DNA of 37,884 nucleotides from an uncultured Nitrospira sp. GTDB taxonomy: Bacteria; Nitrospirota; Nitrospiria; Nitrospirales; UBA8639. This document shows positions 1 to 8,334 of the stretch, one piece after another (positions within the stretch are counted from its first letter, which is position 1; the number at the start of each line of letters is the position of its first letter). The notes below the pieces were generated by a model. The model did no database searches. It saw only the letters and a list, made by a program, of their open reading frames with translations, and was not told where the DNA came from. Where the stretch lies: NCBI GenBank assembly GCA_902500695.1, contig CABVRQ010000010.1:37183-75066 (forward strand). The letters run 5' to 3'. A program made the translations under genes and the position numbers.

Positions 1-261
1 CGACCGCTTATCGGGATGGATAAGCTGGAAATCACGCAACAAGCTCAAGCACTGGGTTCATTCGAGACCTCCATCGAACCTGACCAAGATTGCTGCACCC
101 TCTTCGTCCCAAAACATCCTCAAACCCGGTGCCAGCTACCCCATATTCTCAGAGTCGAGCAAGACCTCGACATTCCCGGACTCATTCAGCAAAGCCTACA
201 AGGAAAAGAATTGATCACCTTCTCTCATGCAGAACGGGTTGATCGAAGGGCCCCACAGTAG
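1..261 (+). CDS. thiI: tRNA 4-thiouridine synthase ThiI, C-terminal fragment
   Basis: The frame is open at the window edge and ends at TAG 259-261, so only the last 86 residues are present. The fragment starts with RPLIGMDKLEI and contains EPDQDCCTLFVPKHPQT, which matches the end of the PP-loop adenylation domain of ThiI. The adjacent cysteines and the FVPKHP segment are typical of the family. ThiI adenylates U8 of tRNA and passes sulfur to it, and in some bacteria also supplies sulfur for thiamine. The protein stops soon after this motif, so it has no C-terminal rhodanese domain; such short forms are common outside enterobacteria. The identification rests on motif recognition of a partial sequence. 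Confidence 0.82.
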   Translation, partial: RPLIGMDKLEITQQAQALGSFETSIEPDQDCCTLFVPKHPQTRCQLPHILRVEQDLDIPGLIQQSLQGKELITFSHAERVDRRAPQ

Positions 262-453
262 AATGCTTCTTCACACGTTAAAACCACCGCACATCATCAG
301 ACGGTAACCATCCATACTCTGAATAAGCGAAATGACCAACCATATCTAGCGAAGTGCCAGATTCCTTTTTTCGAGTTTCAACATGAAAAATTTCTCCAAC
401 CGTCCCACATTGGAAAAAAGCATGACCAAAGCAAAATCTTCAGTGAGGACAAC

Positions 454-1284
454 GTGAGCACACTGCCTCCTACTGTCCTGTTTACCTGGCTCTATCGGGT
501 TTTTGTCGGGGTACTGCTTATTCAAGGTCTATGGGAACCCATAAACCACGGCCTGCACCTTGGACTACCTTCTGCTTGGGCCGAACCACACACCATATCG
601 GAGGAAGAAACCCACCACAACCACCGCGCCCACCATCAGGAAGCGGCTCCGCAGATCGGACAATGGGAAGGGTCCCCTGAAGGGATTGCGTATAGCGAAT
701 TCAACCATGCGCTCGTTGGAGTCGGTGTCATTCTGGTGGGTTTCAGTGAATGGCAAACCGTGATGGGCTGGCAAGCATTCATGTGGGTTCGTTGGCTGTT
801 GCCGAGTTCACTGATTGGATCAGGAATCTTCCTGTTAATCTGGAGCGATCATTTGGCATGGCCCATTGGCCCATGGACATTAGCCGATACGTTATCCGGC
901 AAAGATCCTGAAATGCTCCAACATAAAACATTCGGCATCTTGGCCTTGGCTGTCGGCCTGGTGGAAGGGTTCCTTCGGGCTGGGAAATTTTCTCACGTGT
1001 TCTGGCGATCGCTTCTGCCGGGGTTTGCCCTGGTCGGTGGTCTTATGTTGTTCCGCCACATGCATGGCCTCCATCCAGGTGGCCACGACATTCAGACTCA
1101 CCATAACATCATGGGCACATTGGCCTTGGCAGGTGGCCTGGCCTGGTTTGCCGGTGAGTTCATACCACGATCCCATGCCGCGCTGAAGACATCCTCCCGC
1201 GTCAAATTTGTATTCAAAATTCTCTGGGCTCTCCTGGTCATCACCATCGGCGTGCAATTATTTTTCTACTCAGAGTCCTCATAA
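454..1284 (+). CDS. Histidine-rich multi-spanning membrane protein of unknown function
   Basis: The protein has 276 residues and starts at GTG 454, preceded by the purine-rich stretch AGTGAGGA. Residues 7-30 form a hydrophobic segment and a possible signal cleavage follows SAWA at about residue 43. Next comes a histidine-rich stretch (residues 46-66, with repeated HH pairs), then about six membrane segments. A second histidine cluster, FRHMHGLHPGGHD followed by QTHHN, lies between two segments near residue 205. The pattern suggests metal binding at or in the membrane, for instance copper, but I cannot name a family. The 3' end, including the stop, has a diverged duplicate near 15.3 kb. It stands alone between thiI and the convergent Ehr operon. 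Confidence 0.7.
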   Translation: MSTLPPTVLFTWLYRVFVGVLLIQGLWEPINHGLHLGLPSAWAEPHTISEEETHHNHRAHHQEAAPQIGQWEGSPEGIAYSEFNHALVGVGVILVGFSEWQTVMGWQAFMWVRWLLPSSLIGSGIFLLIWSDHLAWPIGPWTLADTLSGKDPEMLQHKTFGILALAVGLVEGFLRAGKFSHVFWRSLLPGFALVGGLMLFRHMHGLHPGGHDIQTHHNIMGTLALAGGLAWFAGEFIPRSHAALKTSSRVKFVFKILWALLVITIGVQLFFYSESS

Positions 1285-1423
1285 GATCCCCTCGCCACAG
1301 ATAAATAAAGGAGAACCCACTCATTGATCAGTCTCATACCGCATACCAATACAGCTAATGAGTGGTATCATTGGAAAAAGCATCGTGTCACCCCGTCATT
1401 TTGTTTCTGAGTCATTCATCCCG

Positions 1424-1930
1424 CTAACATTTTCTGAGATCGTCCAAGGCCTTAAGTATCTCCGCAGGGCGGGGCGGACATCCAGGTATACGAACATCTA
1501 CAGGGATATGTTGGTCGACCGGACCGGTCACCGCATAGCTTCCTTTGAACATTCCACAATTGATCGCACAATCACCTAAGGCAATGACTAATTTTGGATT
1601 GGGCGTGGTTTTGAACACATCCTTCAGCGGACCTTCCATGTTCACCGTAACCGGACCAGTCACCACCAAGGCATCCGCGTGACGAGGTGACGCAGCGATA
1701 TGAATTCCAAATCGTTCGATGTCATAGACAGGGTTAACTAACGCATTCATTTCCATCTCACAGGCATTACAGGAACCGGTATCCACTTCACGGATGGTGA
1801 GGGACTTTCGGAAGATGTTCGATTTCTGCCGCGTGATGAGGCTGATCGGTATGTTCTGTCCGGCAGTAGGTCGAGGGTATTGGCCGGTCACTATTCCTGT
1901 TTTGAAACTTTTTTTAAGAATCTTAAACAT
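1424..1930 (-). CDS. Ehr complex small subunit (NuoB/HyfI-like iron-sulfur protein)
   Basis: This 168-residue protein belongs to the NuoB/HyfI/HycG family, which carries the proximal [4Fe-4S] cluster (N2 in complex I). The cluster cysteines are visible: Cys54 and Cys57 in GSCNACEME, Cys121 and Cys125 in GDCAINCG, and Cys151 in PGCPPRP. I chose ATG 1930 because AGGAGAG lies 6-8 bases upstream; a longer frame to 1966 has no such site. The gene is last in the seven-gene minus-strand operon, 131 bases after the large subunit, a much wider gap than the others. It should sit at the membrane interface with the large subunit. The cluster is intact although the partner subunit has lost its NiFe site, so electron transfer or a structural role remains possible. 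Confidence 0.9.
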   Translation of the reverse strand: MFKILKKSFKTGIVTGQYPRPTAGQNIPISLITRQKSNIFRKSLTIREVDTGSCNACEMEMNALVNPVYDIERFGIHIAASPRHADALVVTGPVTVNMEGPLKDVFKTTPNPKLVIALGDCAINCGMFKGSYAVTGPVDQHIPVDVRIPGCPPRPAEILKALDDLRKC

Positions 1931-2061
1931 GGTCTCTCCTAATTCTGCCGAGTCATGAATCCTCATGCATCACAAAAATATAAAATTCCTTCCCGTCTTT
2001 CCCCCTCATTCATGTCGTCTCAGGCCAGCTGTTGTATCTGCTTCCCGCCCATCCCCTCCCC

Positions 2062-3660
2062 TTACAAGTCATTTCCGGCATACGAAAGACTGAAGCTTTT
2101 ATTAATGAGAGGAAAATCGGGAATAATATTCCCGATCACCGCCAATTGAATTGCCGGCCAATTGACAAACGAGGGGTCACGGACCTTACAGCGATGAATC
2201 TGTTCATGTTCGCCAATCATTAGGAAATACAAAATTTCACCACGCCAACCTTCAACCGCAGAGAGCGCCCAGGCTCCGGAGTCAGGAAGCACCTGGCGGT
2301 CACCCTTCAGCGGGCCATCAGGAAGCAGGCGTTGAATCTCGCGAATGAGTCGAATGGATTCGTGAATTTCTGCCATCCGGACCTGAACCCTGGCCCGTAC
2401 ATCCCCATTTAAAGAACCCGCCACACGGACAGACAGCTCATCATAGGCTGCAAAAGGCCGATCTCTTCGAAGATCCCGATCGATACCCGAAGCCCGACCA
2501 ACCACTCCGACTACCCCATGGTCCCAGGCGGTCTGCTTCTTGAGAATCCCCGTGCTCTCAAACCGATCGATCAACGACGCATTGACGGCGATAATCTGTT
2601 CCAGTTCGGAAAAATCCTTTTCAATGTGTTCCAGTTCGGTGACCAGCTCGGAAAACTGATCCGTCGAAAGGTCGATTCCTACCCCTCCCACGCAATTCAC
2701 CCCTCGAAGAAATCTCGAACCTGTCAGTCGGTCATTCAGTTGCATCACCCGTTCTTTCAACCGACCGCAATGGGCATGGGCCAGCGCATAGGCCGTGTCA
2801 TTGCAAATACCTCCCACATCACCAATGTGGTTGTGGAGACGCTCCAATTCTAGAAACAAACTTCTGAGATACCTGGCCCGACGGGGCACGTGAATCTCTA
2901 ATAACGTTTCTACGGCCTGGCAATAGGCCAGGCTATGCCCAAAGGTCGTGTCCCCTGAAATTCGCTCAGCCAATACCACGCCATCGGACAGCATCTGTTG
3001 TTCGAACAGCTTCTCTACACCGCGATGTTTCCAAAAATGTTGGAGATCAAGGTGCATAATCGGTTCTCCGGCCACCGTAAACCGGAAGTGCCCGGGTTCA
3101 ATTATGCCCGCATGAATGGGACCCACCGGCACTTCGAGCACGCCTTCCCCATGAATAAAATGCCCATCGACCGATCCGGGAGGCTGGCGCCATTGCAAGA
3201 CCGAATTCCATGGGAAATTTTTGTGTAACGGGTGAACACCCTTGGGCCAATGATTGTGCCGGACCAGGCGACGAAGATCCGGATGCCCTTGGGCGATCAG
3301 ACCGAACATATCCCGGATTTCCCGCTCATACCAGTTGGCCGCATGAATTTTTGGTGTGATGGACTCATAGAGCCGTTCATCCCCCAGGAGATCGGTGGAA
3401 ACAATAAGCCAGTCCTTGTGCTCACAGAGCGTAAACAAGTACCAGAGTTCGTAGCGCACGTCACAAGGACGGTGATCGACAGCCCATAGTAAAGAAAGGG
3501 TTCCTCTGAGTTCCTCATTGGCATGAATATATCGGGTAATCGGCAGAATCTGATTGGTGTTCACATGGAGCACAGGAATACCGTGATCAGTGGAGACACG
3601 GTTAATCGCCGGACCGAATATGCTTTCCAAGTGTTCAACTGGATGAAATACCGGTTCCAT
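2062..3660 (-). CDS. Ehr complex large subunit: NuoC-like plus NuoD/HyfG-like, without NiFe ligands
   Basis: The 532-residue protein fuses an N-terminal NuoC-like domain (about residues 1-150, signature YEREIRDMFG at 111-120) to a NuoD/HyfG-like domain. In NiFe hydrogenases the metal is held by CxxC pairs near both ends. Here the first motif reads ERISGDTTFGHS (232-243), with Ser235 and Thr238 in place of cysteines. The second reads DPSFVN (495-500), with Ser497 and Asn500. All four ligands are therefore absent and it cannot bind a NiFe centre in the usual way. This is the mark of the energy-converting hydrogenase-related (Ehr) group. The ribosome site AGGAAGGT lies across the stop of the preceding gene, so translation is probably coupled. 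Its substrate or redox partner is not evident from the sequence. Confidence 0.9.
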   Translation of the reverse strand: MEPVFHPVEHLESIFGPAINRVSTDHGIPVLHVNTNQILPITRYIHANEELRGTLSLLWAVDHRPCDVRYELWYLFTLCEHKDWLIVSTDLLGDERLYESITPKIHAANWYEREIRDMFGLIAQGHPDLRRLVRHNHWPKGVHPLHKNFPWNSVLQWRQPPGSVDGHFIHGEGVLEVPVGPIHAGIIEPGHFRFTVAGEPIMHLDLQHFWKHRGVEKLFEQQMLSDGVVLAERISGDTTFGHSLAYCQAVETLLEIHVPRRARYLRSLFLELERLHNHIGDVGGICNDTAYALAHAHCGRLKERVMQLNDRLTGSRFLRGVNCVGGVGIDLSTDQFSELVTELEHIEKDFSELEQIIAVNASLIDRFESTGILKKQTAWDHGVVGVVGRASGIDRDLRRDRPFAAYDELSVRVAGSLNGDVRARVQVRMAEIHESIRLIREIQRLLPDGPLKGDRQVLPDSGAWALSAVEGWRGEILYFLMIGEHEQIHRCKVRDPSFVNWPAIQLAVIGNIIPDFPLINKSFSLSYAGNDL

Positions 3661-3666
3661 GTTTGG

Positions 3667-5211
3667 TTACCTTCCTATTACCACGTCGGTGGCCCGTTGT
3701 AGGAGAGTTTCAACCTGAGCGGGAAGAGAAATCCCCATCCACACCAGCGCGAAGACGGATAAGGCAAGCGGGAGTTGTCCGATGTGCCAGGCTTCCCCTT
3801 GCCTGACCCCTGCAGGTGGGGTGCCCCATACCATGCCGGTCAGCCGGTAGATAAATCCTCCGAATAACGCCACGGCTAACAGTACGATTATCAGGATGAT
3901 TCCCAGGCTTCGAATTTCATGTGATACGGTAATGGTCAGAAATTTTCCCAGATGAAATGAATCAAATTGAAAGGTCATTTGCGCCAGTGACGTGATCACC
4001 AACAGTTCACTATTAAAGAGGGAAAACGGGGGCATTCCCACCAAAGCCAAGCCACCAGCTAGAAAGGCGATTGCGGTAATGGGTTGGACTTTGGCCATCC
4101 CCTGGACCTCATGAATCTGTCTGGTTCGATATCGGCGAAAAATGTTGCCGACGGCAAAGAACCCCAGTGATTTGGCCAATGCATGGTTGAGGAGATGCCA
4201 AAGCCCACCGAAAGTTCCTAATGGTCCGCCAATACCAAACCCCAACATGGCCAAGCCCATATGCTCGATACTGGAGTAGGCAAAAAGCCGTTTGTAATCG
4301 CGTTGAATCAGGATAAACAACGCTGCCGTCCCAAACGAGATCAATCCGATTAAGATCAGAAGGTTCCCTGTAAACCCCGGCGAGACGGTCTGATCCACGA
4401 TGGATTTACTCCGCAGGACGGCATACACCGCAACGGTTTCCAGCACTCCGGCCAGCATGGCGGTAACCGGGGCCGGCGCTTCACTATAGGCCTCAGGCAA
4501 CCAGGTATGCATCGGGACAAGACCAATCTTCGTGCCGTACCCGACCAGAATAAAGATGAAGGCCAACTTCAGCACGTGGCCATCCATTTGAGCAGCCACG
4601 GGCAACAGGCTGGTCAGGTTCAAGGCGGCGTTTTCTTCTCCAAGCACACGAATCGACGAATAATAGGTCAGGACCGTTCCGAACAAAGCGAGGGCAATGC
4701 CGACAGAGCAAAGGATGAGATATTTCCAACCGGCCTCCAGGCTTTCCCGACTCTTAAAAAATGTAATGAGGAACACCGTCGCCAGCGTCGTCGCCTCTAC
4801 GGCAACCCATTGCACACCCAGACTGTTCGCCAGGGTCGCGACAATCATGGCAAACAAAAATACGTGATACAGAGGGAAAAAGGTCCAGAGACGATGAGGT
4901 TGAACTAACTGTTGAATAGCCTCGTCATCAAAATATGACCACAGATAAATCGAACAGGAAAAACCAACACCCACCACGATTGAGAGAATGAAAACTGAGA
5001 GGCCGTCAATAAACACCACATTTCCGAGTGCCGTGAAGGATTCCTCACGAACCACGGTTGCCCAGAGAACCAGATCGGCTACCACCAGGATGACCATAGT
5101 CACCACGTTCAAGCCGTGAAGCATACGAATATTTTTGATGAATAGACTGAGTGTTGCGGCGACAACCGGCGCAGCCAGGACCATCAACGTAACATGGTTC
5201 TCGTCCGGCAT
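3667..5211 (-). CDS. Ehr complex antiporter-like membrane subunit (HyfF/HyfD type, second copy)
   Basis: This 514-residue Mrp/NuoL-N-M family subunit has about 14 membrane segments. It shows the conserved glutamate of the proton path (VQWVAVEATTLA), the lysine segment GYGTKIGLVPMHTWLPEAY, and KRLFAYSSIEHMGLAMLGFG. Its start ATG directly follows the TAA of the upstream paralogue, with GGAGAA as ribosome site. It shares long near-identical blocks with the 494-residue subunit encoded just before it (for example SVGIALALFGT, GYGTK, LVPMHTWLP), so the two arose by tandem duplication or correspond to HyfD and HyfF. In the complex it should form one ion-translocating module of the membrane arm. Confidence 0.92.
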   Translation of the reverse strand: MPDENHVTLMVLAAPVVAATLSLFIKNIRMLHGLNVVTMVILVVADLVLWATVVREESFTALGNVVFIDGLSVFILSIVVGVGFSCSIYLWSYFDDEAIQQLVQPHRLWTFFPLYHVFLFAMIVATLANSLGVQWVAVEATTLATVFLITFFKSRESLEAGWKYLILCSVGIALALFGTVLTYYSSIRVLGEENAALNLTSLLPVAAQMDGHVLKLAFIFILVGYGTKIGLVPMHTWLPEAYSEAPAPVTAMLAGVLETVAVYAVLRSKSIVDQTVSPGFTGNLLILIGLISFGTAALFILIQRDYKRLFAYSSIEHMGLAMLGFGIGGPLGTFGGLWHLLNHALAKSLGFFAVGNIFRRYRTRQIHEVQGMAKVQPITAIAFLAGGLALVGMPPFSLFNSELLVITSLAQMTFQFDSFHLGKFLTITVSHEIRSLGIILIIVLLAVALFGGFIYRLTGMVWGTPPAGVRQGEAWHIGQLPLALSVFALVWMGISLPAQVETLLQRATDVVIGR

Positions 5212-6696
5212 TTAGAAATATTCTCCTTCCGCATGAAAAAATGGCAGAATCGCCCCAATGAGATCATCAAGGCCGGCGGGGACATGGAGCCCTAAGACAA
5301 TCAGGGCGCACAGGTTCACCGCCATCGCGGCGGTCGAAAAGGCCCGGCAGCGTGGCCCCACGGTGGAGGTGACCGTTTCCATGGGCACGCCTAGGACCAT
5401 TCTCAAGATTTGAAACAGCAACGTCGCAAACGCCAGAGTCAATACAGCGAGGAACCCATACGCGATCGAAGGTGCCGTGTTCATGGCGTTCGCGGCGATT
5501 GTGATTTCACTCACAAACAATCCGAAGGGGGGCATGCCGGCAAGAACAAGCCCTGCGACGAACAAGGCCACTCCCGCGGCTGGATGCTCACGTAACAGGC
5601 CAGGGACACGAGCGATAAACTTATGTTCATGCGTAATGAGTACAAGGCCTGCGCCATAAAACGCGGCGGATTTTGCCAAGGCATGATTCAGCAGATGCCA
5701 CAATCCTCCAAATACTCCCAAGCCCCCCAGACCAAAACCAATTAATGCGATACCGATATGCTCGATACTGGAATAGGCTAACAGTCGTTTAAAGTCTTCT
5801 TGAAGCAACAGGACAATCGAGGAGAGCGCGACGGAGAAAAATCCAAATCCGAGCAGCAAGGTTCCTGTGAAATCCGACCCCACCGCCTGATCGGTCAGGA
5901 TCTTGAACCGGAGAATCGCGTAGATCGCCATGGTCAACATATTTGCGGAAAGCATCGCACTAACCGGAGTGGGGGCTTCTCCATGCGCATCGGGTAACCA
6001 GGTATGCATAGGGACCAGACCCGCCTTGGTCCCGTACCCAACCAAAACAAAAATAAAGGCAATTTTCATCACGGAAGGATCGAGTTGGTCCCCGACCTCG
6101 TACAATTTCGCCCAGTGTAGCGCTTCTTCCGTAATCCCAAGCAGTTGCTCTGAGGAGTAATACACGAGGATCGTCCCAAAAAGAGCCAAAGCAATACCGA
6201 CTGAGCTGAGAATCACAAATTTCCATCCCGCCTCAAGGGCTCCCTTGCTCCGCTCAAATCCGATCAGCAAGGCGGCCGACAAGGTCGCTCCTTCAATGGC
6301 AATCCACATTATCCCAAGATTTTCAACATTGACGGCCAACAGCATGACCCCCAAATACAGATCGAATAACATAAAAAATTGACGAAACCGTTTGATGGAC
6401 ACATGCCCACGGTCATACTGCTCTCCCACATACCCTACGGCATATAAGGTTCCCGTCCCTGCCACGATCCCGATCACCAGATCAAACCATGCGCTGATGG
6501 GATCGACATGCAGGAAGGACAAAAAAGACACGGGTCCGCTCAGGGACACCTCATCGACCAATAATATTGCCGAAACCACCATGATGCCGGCTTGCACGCA
6601 ATGCAGGACGTCCAACGTCTGCCGATGACGTACGACAAGCCCGCTGACGCCAATCAAGAACGGGGTCGCAATGAGAAGGATTATCGGCCAAATCAT
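5212..6696 (-). CDS. Ehr complex antiporter-like membrane subunit (HyfF type)
   Basis: The 494-residue protein is a proton-conducting antiporter-like subunit of the complex I membrane-arm family. Visible hallmarks are the glutamate segment IMWIAIEGATLSAA, the lysine segment GYGTKAGLVPMHTWLPDAHGEAP, and KRLLAYSSIEHIGIALIGFG. About 14 hydrophobic segments cover the whole chain. The gene begins five bases after the stop of the NuoK-like gene and its own TAA abuts the ATG of the next antiporter gene, so the seven genes are one transcription unit. Like its paralogue it probably moves protons or sodium ions; the sequence alone does not settle the ion. Confidence 0.92.
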   Translation of the reverse strand: MIWPIILLIATPFLIGVSGLVVRHRQTLDVLHCVQAGIMVVSAILLVDEVSLSGPVSFLSFLHVDPISAWFDLVIGIVAGTGTLYAVGYVGEQYDRGHVSIKRFRQFFMLFDLYLGVMLLAVNVENLGIMWIAIEGATLSAALLIGFERSKGALEAGWKFVILSSVGIALALFGTILVYYSSEQLLGITEEALHWAKLYEVGDQLDPSVMKIAFIFVLVGYGTKAGLVPMHTWLPDAHGEAPTPVSAMLSANMLTMAIYAILRFKILTDQAVGSDFTGTLLLGFGFFSVALSSIVLLLQEDFKRLLAYSSIEHIGIALIGFGLGGLGVFGGLWHLLNHALAKSAAFYGAGLVLITHEHKFIARVPGLLREHPAAGVALFVAGLVLAGMPPFGLFVSEITIAANAMNTAPSIAYGFLAVLTLAFATLLFQILRMVLGVPMETVTSTVGPRCRAFSTAAMAVNLCALIVLGLHVPAGLDDLIGAILPFFHAEGEYF

Positions 6697-6701
6697 GAGA
6701 C

Positions 6702-7370
6702 TTACTCTTTGAGGGCCTTCATTCGGCTGGTATCCACACTGCCGAAGGTCTCCTGAATCTGATGGGTATAAATACCCACGATCAAGCCGGCAACCAGCAC
6801 ATCGAAAAAGATTCCCAACTCCACCATTAACGGCATCCCATAGGCGGCAGCGGTGGCTGCGAGAAATAGCCCGTTTTCCATCACGAGAAACCCGATCACT
6901 TGGGTGACGGCTTTTTGCCTGGACACCATGATAAAAAATCCGATCAGCACGATGGCCAGGGCAATCGCCAGGGAATCTTGGGTCAGAAGGAATCCGAGAT
7001 GAACAATCGGTTGAGTAATGAAAAATGCGAGAATCACCAATCCTCCGCAGATCAACAAACCCGTTGGAATGTTGACATACATGCTGACCTCGCGCTGAAC
7101 ATTTAACTGTCTCACGATCTTCTTTAAAATTCGTGGCAGGATAATGGCTTTAATCGCGATGGTGAGTACCGCCGCCAGGTAAATATGGTGAATGCCGGTC
7201 AAATACGCCACCAGCGTGGCGGTCACTGCCAAAAACCCTGACTGCAACGCGAACAAATCCACGCACGCCATCAGGCGCCGTTGTGCGACAATGGCAAAAC
7301 ACGTCAGCAACAGGAGGGCCGAGCACAGATTGACCAGATACGAACCGATATTGACCGGAAGAGTTGGCAT
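6702..7370 (-). CDS. Ehr complex membrane subunit, HyfE-like (NuoK-related)
   Basis: This 222-residue membrane protein matches HyfE, in which the C-terminal half resembles NuoK. The NuoK-like part includes QVIGFLVMENGLFLAATAAAYG and GMPLMVELGIFFDVLVAG, with the two membrane glutamates that carry protons in complex I. The N-terminal half adds about three hydrophobic segments. The start lies one base after the stop of the NuoH-like gene. It links the ion channel at the NuoH-like subunit to the antiporter modules. No NuoJ-like gene accompanies it, as in Hyf and Hyc systems. Confidence 0.88.
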   Translation of the reverse strand: MPTLPVNIGSYLVNLCSALLLLTCFAIVAQRRLMACVDLFALQSGFLAVTATLVAYLTGIHHIYLAAVLTIAIKAIILPRILKKIVRQLNVQREVSMYVNIPTGLLICGGLVILAFFITQPIVHLGFLLTQDSLAIALAIVLIGFFIMVSRQKAVTQVIGFLVMENGLFLAATAAAYGMPLMVELGIFFDVLVAGLIVGIYTHQIQETFGSVDTSRMKALKE

Positions 7371-7371
7371 G

Positions 7372-8325
7372 TCACACCCGCAGGATATAAAAAAACACCA
7401 GGGCTAATAATGACAGAATAAAGGCTGCCCCAAGTAATTCCGTCACGCGAAACAACCGCAATTTGGCAAACATACATTCAAACACACCAATCACAACGGC
7501 CAACCCCACAACCTTCCCTACAAAGACCAACAACCCCAAGCCCAGCGCTGTCGGGGACAAGGTGGTGGCAATGCCCCACGGCGCAAAAATGTTGGCCAGC
7601 AAGGTCAAAAAAATCATGAGTTTCATTCCGGCTGCCCACTCAACCAGGGCCAGATATCGCCCGGAGTATTCCAAAATCATGGCTTCATGAATCATGGTCA
7701 ATTCCAAATGCGTCGCCGGATTATCGACGGGCACACGGCCGGTTTCGGCCAACGTAATGATAAATAGTGCCACCAAAGCCATTAAATGAGGCGGAGGATC
7801 CAGCACAATACCCTGCAAGATCGCGGTCTTATACACGATGGCGCTGATATTGGCCGAACCCGCCGTGAGGGCCACGGCAAACAAGGACAGAATCAAGGCC
7901 GGTTCGGTTAGGGAGGCGACAATCGCTTCGCGACTGCTGCCCATTCCGCCAAAGGCGGACCCGCAATCCAGGCCAGCCAGCATCAGGAAAAAGGTCCCTA
8001 AGGCCAGAAGATAGACCAGGGCAATAATGTTTCCCGCAAAATTGAGCGGCATGGGCGCAATAATGGTGGGGACAAGCAGACTGGCAGCCAAGGTTGAGGA
8101 AAACAGGATGTACGGCGTGGCTGGAAAAATCCACGAGGCTGTCGTAGAGATCACCGGTTCTTTGCGAAAGAGTTTGGCAAGATCCGAGTAAGGCTGGAAC
8201 ACGTTCGCCCCATGTCGACATTGCAGGTGGGCTTTCACTCGTCGAATGACCCCCACGATCAAGGGAGAAAGCCCTAAGACCAGAAACATTTGCAGAATAA
8301 TCAGCAGGAAATCGATTGCGCTCAT
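7372..8325 (-). CDS. Ehr complex membrane subunit, HyfC-like (NuoH-related)
   Basis: The 317-residue protein is the NuoH/HyfC/HycD-type subunit that anchors the two-subunit peripheral arm to the membrane. The family signature ETGRVPVDNPATHLEL followed by TMIHEAMILEYSGR is present near residues 200-225, with the conserved acidic residues that face the quinone or E-channel region. It has about eight membrane segments and an internal acidic loop. ATG 8325 lies nine bases after the stop of the HyfB-like gene. In the complex it transmits redox energy from the peripheral arm to the antiporter chain. Confidence 0.92.
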   Translation of the reverse strand: MSAIDFLLIILQMFLVLGLSPLIVGVIRRVKAHLQCRHGANVFQPYSDLAKLFRKEPVISTTASWIFPATPYILFSSTLAASLLVPTIIAPMPLNFAGNIIALVYLLALGTFFLMLAGLDCGSAFGGMGSSREAIVASLTEPALILSLFAVALTAGSANISAIVYKTAILQGIVLDPPPHLMALVALFIITLAETGRVPVDNPATHLELTMIHEAMILEYSGRYLALVEWAAGMKLMIFLTLLANIFAPWGIATTLSPTALGLGLLVFVGKVVGLAVVIGVFECMFAKLRLFRVTELLGAAFILSLLALVFFYILRV

Positions 8326-8334
8326 GAATACGCC

